The notes below the pieces were generated by a model. The model saw nothing but the letters and a program-made list of their open reading frames with translations, was not told the DNA's origin and searched no databases. Shown here piece by piece: positions 20,039 through 29,383 of a stretch of DNA of 42,735 bases. The first letter of the stretch is position 1. Each line of letters begins with the position of its first letter. A program made the translations under genes and the position numbers. This DNA comes from Salinicola corii (GTDB lineage: Bacteria; Pseudomonadota; Gammaproteobacteria; Pseudomonadales; Halomonadaceae): the NCBI RefSeq assembly GCF_008298015.1, contig NZ_VTPX01000021.1, positions 1 through 42,735 of the forward strand, read 5' to 3'.

Positions 20039-20134
20039 GGTTTGGGTCCTCCCCCACCCCCTACCCGTAGTACGGGGGCAGAGCATCTCGGAATTTGGCT
20101 ACATACGAAAATTTCCTGAGCCGAGGTTGTTGTT
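20039..20134. other. candidate cos / packaging region
   Basis: About 95 bp between the lysis terminator and terS holds a C-rich run and a small inverted repeat (CCCGT-AGT-ACGGG). In lambda-type phages cos lies just upstream of terS, and the terminase here is GpA-type. The nick position cannot be read. Confidence 0.4.
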
Positions 20135-20686
20135 ATGTCGAAGGGGAATAAGCCGACCCAGCTTCACCCCGGCTGGCTGAACAAAACCGACATGGCCAAG
20201 AGCCTGCGGATTTCTACGCAAGCCTTCGATAAATGGGGCGTCGAGCCGGTGGCCAAGGTCGGGCGGTCGGTCTATTTCGACTGCGCCGCCGTGGTCGAAA
20301 GGCGGCTGGCGCATCAGGCCGAAAAGCACCAACCAAGGCCAACCGATGGCGACGAGGAAATCGACCCGTTCATCGAATACAAGTTGGCGGTTGAGCGTCG
20401 ACGGCTGACTGCCGCTCAGGCAGAGGGGCAAGAGCAGAAAAACGCCATTGCTGCGCGTCAGTCCGTGCCGGCCGAATTCGCCATCTTTGCGCTGTCCCGA
20501 ACGGGCGCCGAGATCGCGACGATACTCGACACGCTGGCATCGACGATGAAGCGGAAGCACCCCGACCTGGAGGTGCGCCACTTGGAAACGCTCGCGCGGG
20601 AACTGAGCAAGGCGCGGAACCTGGCGGCGGGGCTCGACCAACGCCTGCCGGAATTCCTGGATGAGTACATCGACGCCAACACCTGA
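20135..20686 (+). CDS. terS: terminase small subunit (Nu1-like)
   Basis: 183 residues. N-terminal winged HTH (GWLNKTDMAKSLRISTQAFD, then KWGVEPVAKVGRSVYFD) resembling Nu1/excisionase-type domains, then a long basic helix (EYKLAVERRRLTAAQAEGQE) for oligomerisation. GAGG is 9 nt before ATG. It recognises cos and loads the large subunit, whose gene overlaps its 3' end by 26 bp. Confidence 0.8.
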   Translation: MSKGNKPTQLHPGWLNKTDMAKSLRISTQAFDKWGVEPVAKVGRSVYFDCAAVVERRLAHQAEKHQPRPTDGDEEIDPFIEYKLAVERRRLTAAQAEGQEQKNAIAARQSVPAEFAIFALSRTGAEIATILDTLASTMKRKHPDLEVRHLETLARELSKARNLAAGLDQRLPEFLDEYIDANT

Positions 20687-22634
20687 ACAGGTCGACGAGT
20701 TCGCCAAAAGCGTGCGCGCCGGCCTGGCTGCGCTCTACAAACCGCCGCCCGTGACAGGCGTCGAGTGGGCTGACGAGAATTTCTACCTGTCGTCGGAATC
20801 GAGCTACCACGAGGGCCGCTGGCAGACGCTGCCGTTTCAGCGCGCGATTCTCAACGCGATGACGAACGACCAGATCGAAGTGGTCAACGTCGCCAAGTCG
20901 GCCCGCCTCGGTTACACCAAGATGCTGCTGGCGGCGCTGGGGTACTTCGCTGAGCACAAGAAGCGCAACTGTCTGACGTTCTCGCCAACGGACGACGACC
21001 GCGACCGCTTCATGAAAACCCACGTCGAGACGATGATTCGCGACGTGGGCGCGGTGCGTGCGCTGGCGCCGTGGTACGGCAAGAAACATCGTGATAACAC
21101 GATCTCGGCCAAGGTATTCGCCAATGGCAAGCAGCTGATCTGTCACGGTGGTAAGGCGGCTCGGAATTATCGCGAGATCTCGGCGGACGTCGTTATCTAC
21201 GACGAGCTGGCCGGTTTCGACCGTGACATCGAGAAAGAGGGGACGCCGACCAGTCTGGGCGACAAGCGCCTGGAGGGTGCCACCTACCGCAAGTCTATTC
21301 GTGGCTCGACGCTCAAGATCGCCGGCCAGTGCATGATGGAACAAGCCGCCGCCGAAGCACCGGTGCGGCTGCGATTCCACGTCCCGTGCCCGCACTGTGG
21401 CGAAGAGCAGGTATTGAAGTGGGGCGACAAAGAGTCGGGCTACGGCATCAAGTGGGACCAGGGTAAGCCGGATACCGCGCACTACCAGTGCGAGCACAAC
21501 GCGTGCGTGATCCGTCAGCACGAACTGCACGACGAGTCGCGCGAATTCCATATCGGCCAGGGCCGCTATGTCTGCGATGAAACGGGCACCTGGACCCGCG
21601 ATGGTATCGAGTGGTTCAACGTCGACGACGAGCCTATCGCCACGCCTCGCGCGGTGTCGTTCTACATCTGGACCGCTTACAGCCCGCTGACCACTTGGAC
21701 TCAAATCGTCTACGACTTTCTGAACGCCAAGGGCGACCCGATCAAGCTCAAGACGTTCGTGAACACGACGCTAGGCGAGACGTGGGACGACACTGCCGGG
21801 CAGAAGCTCGACTGGGAAATCCTCCATAGCCGTCGCGAGGTATTCCCCGAAGTACCCGATCGGGCGGTGGGGTTGTTCGGTGGCATCGATACGCAGGACG
21901 ACCGTTACGAAGGGCGCGTCTATGCCTACGGCGCGCAGGAAGAATCGTGGCTGATCGACCGCTGGATCATCTACGGCGACCCCGCTGGCGCCGAGCTGCT
22001 GCGCAAGGTCGGCGAGCGGATGCACAAAATCTACTCCCGGGCGGACGGCTCCCGCATGACAGTCGTTCGGTGGTGTTGGGATTCCGGTGGCCACTACACC
22101 GACGAGGTCTACAAGGCGTCGAAGCGCCACGGCATTCAGTGGGTCATCCCGACCAGGGGGGCGAACGTCTACGGCAAACCGATCCAGAACTTCCCGCGCA
22201 AGCGCAACAGCAAGGGCGTTTTCCTGACCGAGATTGGAACCGATAACGCCAAGGAATTGATCTTCAATCGCCTACAGATCCAGCCCAATGCCGGTGAGCC
22301 GGTCCCTGGCTGCATTCACCTGCCGGCGAACGACGCCATCTGTGACAGCGACGAGGTTAAGCAGATCACCGCCGAGATCAAAGTGCGGAAGATCGTCCAG
22401 GGCCGTGCCGTCTATCGCTGGGATTCAGGCGGGCGGCGTAACGAAGGTCTCGACTGTGCGGTGCTGGCGCTGGCCGCGTTGCGGATCTCGCAGGAGCGTT
22501 TTGGATTCGATCTCGATGGCCCGGTTGCCGTTGCACCGGATGACGACGATACACCACCGACACCACCCGCTGCACCACCGCCTGGTGGGGATGGTGGTGG
22601 CTGGCTACAGACTCCAGGAGGGGCGTGGGTATGA
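20661..22634 (+). CDS. terL: terminase large subunit (lambda GpA family)
   Basis: 657 residues. The ATPase has Walker A in the GpA form (KSARLGYTKM, 79-88) and Walker B VVIYDELAG (177-185). The C-terminal nuclease domain begins at GLFGGIDTQDDRYEGRVYAY with its acidic residues. It cuts at cos and pumps DNA into the prohead. The last 30 residues are a Pro/Asp/Gly-rich tail. The stop overlaps the ATG of the next gene. Confidence 0.95.
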   Translation: MSTSTPTPEQVDEFAKSVRAGLAALYKPPPVTGVEWADENFYLSSESSYHEGRWQTLPFQRAILNAMTNDQIEVVNVAKSARLGYTKMLLAALGYFAEHKKRNCLTFSPTDDDRDRFMKTHVETMIRDVGAVRALAPWYGKKHRDNTISAKVFANGKQLICHGGKAARNYREISADVVIYDELAGFDRDIEKEGTPTSLGDKRLEGATYRKSIRGSTLKIAGQCMMEQAAAEAPVRLRFHVPCPHCGEEQVLKWGDKESGYGIKWDQGKPDTAHYQCEHNACVIRQHELHDESREFHIGQGRYVCDETGTWTRDGIEWFNVDDEPIATPRAVSFYIWTAYSPLTTWTQIVYDFLNAKGDPIKLKTFVNTTLGETWDDTAGQKLDWEILHSRREVFPEVPDRAVGLFGGIDTQDDRYEGRVYAYGAQEESWLIDRWIIYGDPAGAELLRKVGERMHKIYSRADGSRMTVVRWCWDSGGHYTDEVYKASKRHGIQWVIPTRGANVYGKPIQNFPRKRNSKGVFLTEIGTDNAKELIFNRLQIQPNAGEPVPGCIHLPANDAICDSDEVKQITAEIKVRKIVQGRAVYRWDSGGRRNEGLDCAVLALAALRISQERFGFDLDGPVAVAPDDDDTPPTPPAAPPPGGDGGGWLQTPGGAWV

Positions 22635-22849
22635 CCCCAGTCCAGCAAGCTCAAGACATGGTCGGCTTCTACATCGAAGCCGAAATGGCGGTGCTGCAAG
22701 GCCAGTCGTTCTCGAAGAACGGCCGCACGCTGACCATGGCCAATCTCGCCGAGATCCGAAAGGGGCGGGAATATTGGGAACGCCGCGTCCAGCAGCTCAG
22801 AGGGCGCGGTGGCGGCATCTGTAGCTTCGCGAGGTTCGTCGATGAGTAA
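22631..22849 (+). CDS. gpW-like head-tail joining protein (DUF6148-like)
   Basis: 72 residues: helical (MTPVQQAQDMVGFYIEAEMA, VLQGQSFSKNGRTLTMANL, AEIRKGREYWERRVQQL). ATGA overlap with the terminase stop, GGAGG upstream. The position between TerL and portal is that of lambda W. Probably seals packaged DNA in the head vertex. Confidence 0.75.
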   Translation: MTPVQQAQDMVGFYIEAEMAVLQGQSFSKNGRTLTMANLAEIRKGREYWERRVQQLRGRGGGICSFARFVDE

Positions 22850-24437
22850 CCGATTCGAACGTGCGATTGCTGCCCTAGCGCCTCAGTGGGGCGCGCGTCG
22901 CGCGGCAGCACGGCAGATGTTCAACGCCTACGAAGCCGCCGATAGAACCCGTACGAACAAGGCCAAGGGTTCGGTGCTGAGTGGCGACATGACCGCACAG
23001 ATCGGAGGCCGTTCGCTGCGCGAGCAGGCCCGCTGGCTGGATGAAAATCACGACCTGGTCACGGGCATCTTTGACCGTCTCGAGGAGCGCATCGTCGGGG
23101 CTGACGGCATGGGCGTCGAGCCGATTCCGCTAACGCTGGACGGCAAGCGGCATCGAGAACTGGCCAAGCAGCTCAAGGCCGAGTGGGCGGCGTGGTCGCT
23201 CAGGCCCGAAACCACCGGCGAGATGACGCGGCCGGAAATGGAGCGACTGGTCGTGCGCAGCTGGTTGCGCGACGGCGAAGTGCTGGCGCAGGAGCTGCGC
23301 GGCCGCGTGCCGTTCTACGACCATCTGACCGATGTGCCCTACGCGCTGGAATGCCTCGAAGCGGATTTCATGCCGATCCACTTCGATGATCCAGGTCAGG
23401 GGATCTTCGCAGGCATCGAGCGTAATGCCTGGCGCCGCGTCCGGGCGTATCACGTCTACAAGCAGCACCCCGGCGACATGAAGGCGTTTTCGCTGGCCAC
23501 CAAGCGGGTGCCGGCAGAGAACATGATTCACCTGGCGCACCGCAAGCGCCTGCAGCAGTCGCGGGGGATTTCGGTCCTTCATGCGGTGATCCAGCGGCTG
23601 GCGGATCTCAAGGACTACGAAGAGAGCGAGCGCGTTGCGGCCCGCATCGCGGCAGCGATGACGATGTACATCAAGAAGGGCGAGCCCCTGATGTACGGGC
23701 AGGATTCTGACAGCCAAAAGTTTCAGCAGGGTTCGCAGCTGCCCAGTGGCGCTCGCTCGATCCCGATCGCACCGGGCATGGTTTTCGATGGGCTGATGCC
23801 TGGTGAGGATGTCGGCACGATCCAGTCGAACCGACCCAGCGCGCTGTTGGATGGGTTCCGGGGCGCGATGGTTCGTGCAGTCGCCGCCGGTACGCGCATG
23901 GGCTACTCCACGGCGAACCGCGACTACAACGGCACGTACAGCGCCCAGCGTCAGGAACTGGTCGAGGCTCAGCTGGGTTACGACCTGCTGCAAGGCCAGT
24001 TCCGGGATCAATGGTCGCGCCGGGTCTATCGCAGCTTTGTCGATATGGCGGTGGCCAGTGGGCGAGTCAGACTGCCGCCAGATCTCGACCGCAGCACGCT
24101 CTACAACGCGTTTTATCTCGGTCCGGTCATGCCGTGGATCGATCCCGGCCGCGAAGCGGATGCGTGGGAGCAGCTGGTTTCGGCGGGCTTTGCCGACGAG
24201 AGCGAAGTCGCGCGGGCTCGAGGGCGCAACCCGCAGGAGCTAAAACAGAGCCGCGAAGACGAGATCGCGGAGAACCGCGAAAAGGGGCTGGTGTTCAGCT
24301 CCGACGCCTATCACGAGAACTACGGAGGCAAGAACGGTGCAGACCAGTACGGCAAAACCAAGCCTGACACTGCCCGCGATCGTAACCGACAGCTTCGCCA
24401 GACCGATGGCGATGACGGCAACGACAACGGCAATTGA
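22842..24437 (+). CDS. portal protein (lambda GpB family)
   Basis: 531 residues from ATG 22842 (GAGG 7 nt upstream). The N-terminal FERAIAALAPQWGARRA and the central segments (NDLV, YALECLEADFMP, YHVYKQHPGD) plus RDYNGTYSAQRQELVEAQ match lambda-family portals. It forms the dodecameric DNA entry vertex. It overlaps the start of the protease-capsid gene by 101 bp in another frame. Confidence 0.9.
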   Translation: MSNRFERAIAALAPQWGARRAAARQMFNAYEAADRTRTNKAKGSVLSGDMTAQIGGRSLREQARWLDENHDLVTGIFDRLEERIVGADGMGVEPIPLTLDGKRHRELAKQLKAEWAAWSLRPETTGEMTRPEMERLVVRSWLRDGEVLAQELRGRVPFYDHLTDVPYALECLEADFMPIHFDDPGQGIFAGIERNAWRRVRAYHVYKQHPGDMKAFSLATKRVPAENMIHLAHRKRLQQSRGISVLHAVIQRLADLKDYEESERVAARIAAAMTMYIKKGEPLMYGQDSDSQKFQQGSQLPSGARSIPIAPGMVFDGLMPGEDVGTIQSNRPSALLDGFRGAMVRAVAAGTRMGYSTANRDYNGTYSAQRQELVEAQLGYDLLQGQFRDQWSRRVYRSFVDMAVASGRVRLPPDLDRSTLYNAFYLGPVMPWIDPGREADAWEQLVSAGFADESEVARARGRNPQELKQSREDEIAENREKGLVFSSDAYHENYGGKNGADQYGKTKPDTARDRNRQLRQTDGDDGNDNGN

Positions 24438-26514
24438 CCAGGTCGGAAATCAGACGTGGTACATGATCCGCGCCGTCGCCCAAGGCGTCGCCGAGATCGC
24501 CATCTATGACGAGATTGGCGCCTGGGGCGTGACCGCCAAACAGTTCTCGCAGGATCTCAAAGCCATGGGTGACGTGCAGACCATCAACCTGCACATTCAT
24601 AGCCCCGGCGGTGACGTGTTCGAAGGCATGGCGATCTATAACCTGCTCGCCAACCACCCCGCGACGATCAACGTCTATATCGACGGGCTGGCGGCGTCGA
24701 TGGCCTCGGTCATCGCGATGGTGGGGAACACCGTCTACATCCCCGAAAACGCCATGATCATGATCCACAAGCCGTGGGGCATTCAGGGTGGTAATTCCGA
24801 CGACATGCGCCGTTATGCGGAGCTGCTCGACAAGGTCGAGTCCACGCTGCTGACGGCGTACACGAAGAAGACCGGCAAGACCGAGGACGAGATCCGCAGC
24901 TGGCTCGCGGCCGAGACTTGGTTATCCGGTCCCGAAGCGGTGGAGCACGGCTTCGCCGATCAACTGGTGGAGCCGCTGGCCATGGCGGCATCGCTCAAAT
25001 CGAAACGACTGCAGGAGTTCGAGCACATGCCCGATGCATTGAAAAATCTCATGGGGCCGCGTGCCCAAGGTAGTCAGCCCAATGGCGGACAACCCCACGC
25101 CGGGCAGCCGCAGGGCGGCCAACCTCAAGGCGGTGAACCGCAGGCTAGCGCGCCTACTGGCGGCCAAGGCGATGGCGCACAGCCTCAAGGTAGCGCCCCG
25201 GTCGGTGTCCAGTCGCAGGGTGGCGGTCAGTCTGCGCCGACCATGCAGCAGTTCCAGGAACAGGAGCGCGCCCGCCGCGATGCAGTTCGCGCCGTGTTCC
25301 AGGCGTTCCCGCAGCACAACGCGCTGCGCGACACACTGCTGGATGACATGAACGTCAACGCCGAGGCCGCACAAGAGCAGTTGCTGGCAAAGCTCGGTGC
25401 TAATACCGAGCCGACCGCGCCGAAACGTACCGATCACGGCGTGCATGCCGGCAACGGCAACATCGTCGGCGACGGTATCCGCAATGCCATCTCGGCCCGT
25501 GTCCAGTTGGACGAGCTGGAGAAGGACAACGCCTATGCTGGTATGACGCTGATGGAGATGGCGCGCGCCTCTCTGACCGAGCGTGGCGTGGGGATTGCCA
25601 GCCTGGGCGGTGACCGCATGTCGATTGCGGGCGCGGCGTTCACGCACACCTCGAGCGACTTCGGCCACCTGCTGGCGGACGTGGCACGTCGTCAGATGCT
25701 CAAGGGCTACGACGAGGCCGAAGAGACGTTCCAGAAGTGGACCGCTCAGGGCAGTCTGCCTGACTTCCGTCCGATGCAGCGAGTCGACCTGACCACCTTC
25801 CCGTCGCTGCGCAAGGTTCGCGAGGGGGCGGAGTACAAATACGCGAGCATTGGTGATCGCGGCGAACAGATCGTGTTGGCCACCTACGGTGAACTGCTGA
25901 GCATCACTCGTCAGGCGATCATCAATGATGACCTGGCGGCGCTGCAGCGTATCCCGCGCATGATGGGCCGCGCCGCAATCCGTACCGTCGGCGACCTGGT
26001 CTATGCGCTGCTGGGCTCCAACCCGACGATGGGCGACAACAAGAAGCTGTTCAGTGCCGATCGCGGCAACCAGCTGCCGGCTGGCGCGCTCTCCATTGCT
26101 CGGATCGATCAGGCCAAGACGATGATGGGGCTGCAAAAGGAAGGCAACGCCACACTGAATATCCGGCCTAAGTATCACCTGACGCCGATCTCGATGGAGT
26201 CCACGACCAAAGCGCTCTATGCCGCCGAGTTCGATCCGGCAATGGCCGAAGCTCGTGTCCCCAACCCGGTGCGCGGTATGACCGAAGTAATTGCGGATGC
26301 GCGTCTCGACGATCAGAGCAAAACGACCAGCTACATGGCCGCCGATCCGAACCAGTTCGACACCATCGAAGTGGCCTATCTGGACGGCAACAGTTCGCCG
26401 TATCTGGAGCAGCAGCAGGGCTTCACGGTCGATGGCGCTGTGTTCAAGGTTCGCATGGATGCCGGTGTCGCCCCGCTCAGCTATCGCACGCTGGTGAAGC
26501 TGCCGGGCAACTGA
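24337..26514 (+). CDS. prohead protease-major capsid fusion (ClpP-type)
   Basis: 725 residues from GTG 24337 (GGAGG 8 nt upstream). Residues about 40-230 are a ClpP/S14 protease: oxyanion HSPGGDVFEG (88-97), nucleophile Ser121 in DGLAASMASV, His144 in MIHKPW. About residues 244-305 form a Gln/Gly/Pro-rich linker with repeated QPQGGQP units. Residues about 330-725 are the major capsid domain (Phage_capsid_4-type). Self-processing would release the mature capsid protein, with protease and linker acting as scaffold. The fusion is known in other siphoviruses. Confidence 0.9.
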   Translation: MQTSTAKPSLTLPAIVTDSFARPMAMTATTTAIDQVGNQTWYMIRAVAQGVAEIAIYDEIGAWGVTAKQFSQDLKAMGDVQTINLHIHSPGGDVFEGMAIYNLLANHPATINVYIDGLAASMASVIAMVGNTVYIPENAMIMIHKPWGIQGGNSDDMRRYAELLDKVESTLLTAYTKKTGKTEDEIRSWLAAETWLSGPEAVEHGFADQLVEPLAMAASLKSKRLQEFEHMPDALKNLMGPRAQGSQPNGGQPHAGQPQGGQPQGGEPQASAPTGGQGDGAQPQGSAPVGVQSQGGGQSAPTMQQFQEQERARRDAVRAVFQAFPQHNALRDTLLDDMNVNAEAAQEQLLAKLGANTEPTAPKRTDHGVHAGNGNIVGDGIRNAISARVQLDELEKDNAYAGMTLMEMARASLTERGVGIASLGGDRMSIAGAAFTHTSSDFGHLLADVARRQMLKGYDEAEETFQKWTAQGSLPDFRPMQRVDLTTFPSLRKVREGAEYKYASIGDRGEQIVLATYGELLSITRQAIINDDLAALQRIPRMMGRAAIRTVGDLVYALLGSNPTMGDNKKLFSADRGNQLPAGALSIARIDQAKTMMGLQKEGNATLNIRPKYHLTPISMESTTKALYAAEFDPAMAEARVPNPVRGMTEVIADARLDDQSKTTSYMAADPNQFDTIEVAYLDGNSSPYLEQQQGFTVDGAVFKVRMDAGVAPLSYRTLVKLPGN

Positions 26515-26545
26515 TTGGCAGCGTAATCCCTCGCGCCCACCGATG

Positions 26546-26566
26546 ACCGCCGCCGGCGGTTTTTTT
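26546..26566 (+). terminator. intrinsic terminator after the capsid gene
   Basis: ACCGCC-GCC-GGCGGT followed by T7. An outer perfect 9-bp repeat (CGCGCCCAC 26532-26540 with GTGGGCGCG 26567-26575) encloses it. It separates abundant capsid mRNA from later genes; late antitermination would be required for readthrough. Confidence 0.8.
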
Positions 26567-26585
26567 GTGGGCGCGATTCTTTAAG

Positions 26586-26600
26586 CGTGACTTTGTCACG
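26586..26600. repeat. dispersed palindrome, copy 5
   Basis: CGTGACTTTGTCACG, in the 116-bp gap after the capsid terminator. Confidence 0.6.
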
Positions 26601-26630
26601 CCTAAGACTTCCCTAACAGGAGAGCCAACC

Positions 26631-26978
26631 ATGGCTAAGAATTTCAACGGTAGCGGCAAGACGCTAACCATGATCGCACCGGCGGGCGGCGTGACGTCCG
26701 GCATCCCCGTAGTGCTTGGCGCGCTGGTGTTGGTGCCGCTCGATAGCGCCGCCGAGGGCGAAGAGTTCGTCGGGCATACCTACGGCGAGTGGAAAGACGT
26801 TCCCTGCGCATCCGGCCTCGTTGCTGGTGCCAGCGTCTCGATGCTCGATGACGAGATGGTTGCAGCCGGCGCCGCCGATAGTGCTGGCCCGATCGGTGCG
26901 CTCACCACCGACGCAGCCGACGGCGTCGCGACGGTGTTCATCGTCCAAGGTCTGGTCAGCGTCGCCAGCGGCGCGTAA
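26631..26978 (+). CDS. capsid decoration protein (DUF2190-like)
   Basis: 115 residues from ATG 26631 (CAGGAGA at 8 nt). MAKNFNGSGKTLTMIAPAGG, then a Val/Ala-rich beta pattern (GIPVVLGALVLVPL, ATVFIVQGLVSVASGA) follow the DUF2190 pattern of small head-decoration or cement proteins. It follows the capsid gene after a terminator, as lambda D precedes E. Probably stabilises the head. Confidence 0.75.
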   Translation: MAKNFNGSGKTLTMIAPAGGVTSGIPVVLGALVLVPLDSAAEGEEFVGHTYGEWKDVPCASGLVAGASVSMLDDEMVAAGAADSAGPIGALTTDAADGVATVFIVQGLVSVASGA

Positions 26979-27286
26979 TGAGTCGCTTTGCCAGGGCGAT
27001 GACGCGGGCTAACCGCGTCCTCGCCGAGACTCTATCCGACGGTCTGGCCACGTACCGCCACGCCAACGGCGAAACGGTCGAGGGCGTGCCGTACGAGCTG
27101 GATCTGTCATTCGAGGTGTATCGCGAGGGCGACCAGCTACCCAGCTACGTGAAGGCGATCGAAGTGCCAGTGTCACTGGTGCCGAAGCACCAGCGCGGCG
27201 ACGAGATCGTGATCGACGGCAAGACCTGGGAGGTGTTGTCCACGCTCACCGACGATGGCGATTTTCGCCAACTGGAGATCGGATGA
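26978..27286 (+). CDS. head-tail joining protein (FII-like position)
   Basis: 102 residues, ATG overlapping the previous stop (TAATG). Beta-rich C-terminal half (GDEIVIDGKTWEVLSTLTDD). The place between decoration and Z-like genes is that of lambda FII. Family by position and general pattern. Confidence 0.65.
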   Translation: MSRFARAMTRANRVLAETLSDGLATYRHANGETVEGVPYELDLSFEVYREGDQLPSYVKAIEVPVSLVPKHQRGDEIVIDGKTWEVLSTLTDDGDFRQLEIG

Positions 27287-27858
27287 TCGAGTACAAGCAC
27301 GACATCAACCGGCTGCAGAAGCTGAGAAACCGGTTCGACGAGAAGATCGTCGAGAAGGCGCTGCGGCAGTCGACGGCGACGGCGACGAGCCGCGTGCGGA
27401 CCTACATCTCGCGCGAGGTTCGCGGCGTCTATCCGCTGCGTGCCAAGGATCTCAACGGCAAGGTCCAGATTCGGAAGTATCGACAGATGGCAACGCGGGC
27501 GCTGGTGTACATCGGTGGGCGCCTGCCGCTGTCTACGTTCAAGCCGACCACTCGCAAGGCCAAGGTCGTCGCGACCAGTCGTCGCGGTAAGCAGTTCAAG
27601 ACGACGCGCCAGCGCGTGTCTGTTCGGGTCCGGAAGGACAAGGGCCGACAGGTCGTGCGAGGTGGCTGGTACGCCAAGGGCGAGGTGATGCGGCGCGCCA
27701 AGGATGGGTCGGCGCGAACGCAGTATGGCCCGTCGATTCCCGGCATGGTGGCGCACGAATCGGTCATCACTGGGGCCACGAATGTTGCACGTGAAGTGCT
27801 GCCGCGTGAGTTCTCGCGGCGCATGGAAGTGCTGCTCGAGGAGGAAGGCAAAGGATGA
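27283..27858 (+). CDS. minor tail / tail completion protein (Z-like)
   Basis: 191 residues, very basic, ATGA overlap on both sides. The N-terminal helix (LQKLRNRFDEKIVEKALRQS) and the later KPTTRKAKVVATSRRG segment match the pattern of lambda gpZ-type proteins. Together with the neighbours it completes the head-tail connection. Confidence 0.75.
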   Translation: MIEYKHDINRLQKLRNRFDEKIVEKALRQSTATATSRVRTYISREVRGVYPLRAKDLNGKVQIRKYRQMATRALVYIGGRLPLSTFKPTTRKAKVVATSRRGKQFKTTRQRVSVRVRKDKGRQVVRGGWYAKGEVMRRAKDGSARTQYGPSIPGMVAHESVITGATNVAREVLPREFSRRMEVLLEEEGKG

Positions 27859-28262
27859 GCGAGATTGCCAGTGGCGACGACCTCACGCTGGATGTGATCG
27901 ACCGCCTGCACGCGGAGTGCCCCTTGCTGCAGAGCGTCAACGAAGCCTGGTTCGCCGAGCCGATCGACGACCTAAGCGAAGAGCTGCCGGCGGCGTTCGT
28001 CTATCTGGACAGCGATACCGCCGAGGGTGGCGCGGAGACGCTACGCCCGGTGCAGGCGGCGACGCAGATGTATGGCGTGTGGCTGGTCGCGCCCCGGGAC
28101 CAGTTCCGGGAGCTTCGCAAGCAGGTGCGAGCCGCGCTGTTCGCCCACGATTTCAGCCCCTACCACGACCCGATGGAATATCGCAGCGGCCAGCAGGCGG
28201 ACGTGAAGGGCCGCTATGTCTGGTGGCTCGAGATGTGGTCGACCGATACCCACATTCGCTAA
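27855..28262 (+). CDS. tail terminator (U-like)
   Basis: 135 residues, overlapping the Z-like gene by 4 bp. The pattern of LTLDVIDRLHAECPLLQSV, AAFVYLDSDTAEG, YGVWLVAPRDQ, LRKQVRAALF is that of small tail terminator proteins such as gpU/DUF1834. Position before the tail tube supports it. Confidence 0.7.
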   Translation: MSEIASGDDLTLDVIDRLHAECPLLQSVNEAWFAEPIDDLSEELPAAFVYLDSDTAEGGAETLRPVQAATQMYGVWLVAPRDQFRELRKQVRAALFAHDFSPYHDPMEYRSGQQADVKGRYVWWLEMWSTDTHIR

Positions 28263-28276
28263 CGCGAGGTAACCCC

Positions 28277-28447
28277 ATGCCCGCAAGATCCGGCGGCAGC
28301 TACGTGCTGCGGCGCGGCAAGACCGTGCTGAAAGAATTCAGCGGGGGAAAGAAATCCGCCCAGCTGCAGGCGGAACCCCAGGACGCGCCGGTAACGGCCG
28401 TCGAACCCGAACCCACTCAGGAGCCCGACGCCGATGAAGACGCGTAA
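28277..28447 (+). CDS. small hypothetical protein (56 aa)
   Basis: GAGGT 6 nt before ATG 28277. Basic first half (GSYVLRRGKTVLKEFSGGKK), acidic Pro-rich second half (EPEPTQEPDADEDA). It overlaps the tail-tube start by 14 bp. No family recognised; small genes here often accompany the tail tube. Confidence 0.6.
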   Translation: MPARSGGSYVLRRGKTVLKEFSGGKKSAQLQAEPQDAPVTAVEPEPTQEPDADEDA

Positions 28448-29366
28448 AAAACTGCTGCTCGTTGCCCCGGAGGTCACCTACGGTGCCGGCGCGGATATTG
28501 CCGACGCGGTGCTGATCATCGCCTCGGAGCTGGATTCCAGTCCCTACGAGGGCGATACCGTCACGCGTGATCGACTTCGCCAGACGTTCGGCGCCGTCGC
28601 CCAGGCCAACGCCGCACCCTACACCACCGTGACCGCCACGGTGCCGGCCGCTGGGTCCGGTACGCCCGGTGTCGCGCCTAACTATGGGCTGCTGCTGCGT
28701 GCCTGTTCGATGTCGGAAATCATCGAAGAGGGCGTTTCCGTCACCTACCAGCCGGTGACGGATGACGCCGAGTCGGTATGTGTCTGGTTCGTGGAAGATG
28801 GCCAACTGCAGAAAGTGCCGGGCGTACGCGGCACGGTGGAATGGTCATTCACCGCCAAGCAGTACCCGACGATGTCGTTTACGTTCACCGGCTTCTACTC
28901 GCGACCCGAGGCGCTGACGGAGGCGATCAACAAAACGCCCGAGAACATCGCCGAAGAGTTCGTGGTGAACAAGCAGAACACGCCGGGCCGCAGCGTCCAT
29001 GGTTACGAGGGCTGCCTGCAGTCGCTGAGTCTCAATATCGGCAACACCGTCAACTACCGCGCCCTAGTGGGCTGCGAGAGCGTGCAGGTGACCGATCGCG
29101 AGAGCACCGGCAGCGTCGAGATCGAAGCGCCGAACATCGCCACGAAGAACTACTTCGAGGCGATCGAAAGCCACCAGGCGATCACGCTCGAGCCGGTCTC
29201 GCTGACCCACGGCACCGTCGCCGGCAATACGATCACGGTCGCCGCGCCCAAGGTGCAGTTGGCCACGCTGAGCCGCAGTGACAGCGATGGCATCGTTCAC
29301 TACTCGATGGATATGCGTCTGAACCCCGATCAGGGCGATGACGAGTTCACCATCAAATACACCTGA
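28434..29366 (+). CDS. major tail tube protein (V-like)
   Basis: 310 residues, beta-rich throughout (YTTVTATVPAAGSG, PGVRGTVEWSFTAKQYPTMS, SVEIEAPNIATKNYFEA) as in siphovirus tail tubes. Abundant late structural protein whose hexamers stack around the tape measure. Position between U-like and G-like genes matches lambda V. Confidence 0.85.
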   Translation: MKTRKKLLLVAPEVTYGAGADIADAVLIIASELDSSPYEGDTVTRDRLRQTFGAVAQANAAPYTTVTATVPAAGSGTPGVAPNYGLLLRACSMSEIIEEGVSVTYQPVTDDAESVCVWFVEDGQLQKVPGVRGTVEWSFTAKQYPTMSFTFTGFYSRPEALTEAINKTPENIAEEFVVNKQNTPGRSVHGYEGCLQSLSLNIGNTVNYRALVGCESVQVTDRESTGSVEIEAPNIATKNYFEAIESHQAITLEPVSLTHGTVAGNTITVAAPKVQLATLSRSDSDGIVHYSMDMRLNPDQGDDEFTIKYT

Positions 29367-29383
29367 GCTGCGGGAGAGCGAGC

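Noticed and set aside
20370-21704. 444-codon minus-strand frame opposite the terminase genes
   Set aside because: Same bias effect; no start signal and no recognisable domain.
27168-27182. Palindromic CCAGTG-T-CACTGG in the joining-protein gene
   Set aside because: A different sequence from the dispersed family, inside codons, and single; likely chance.
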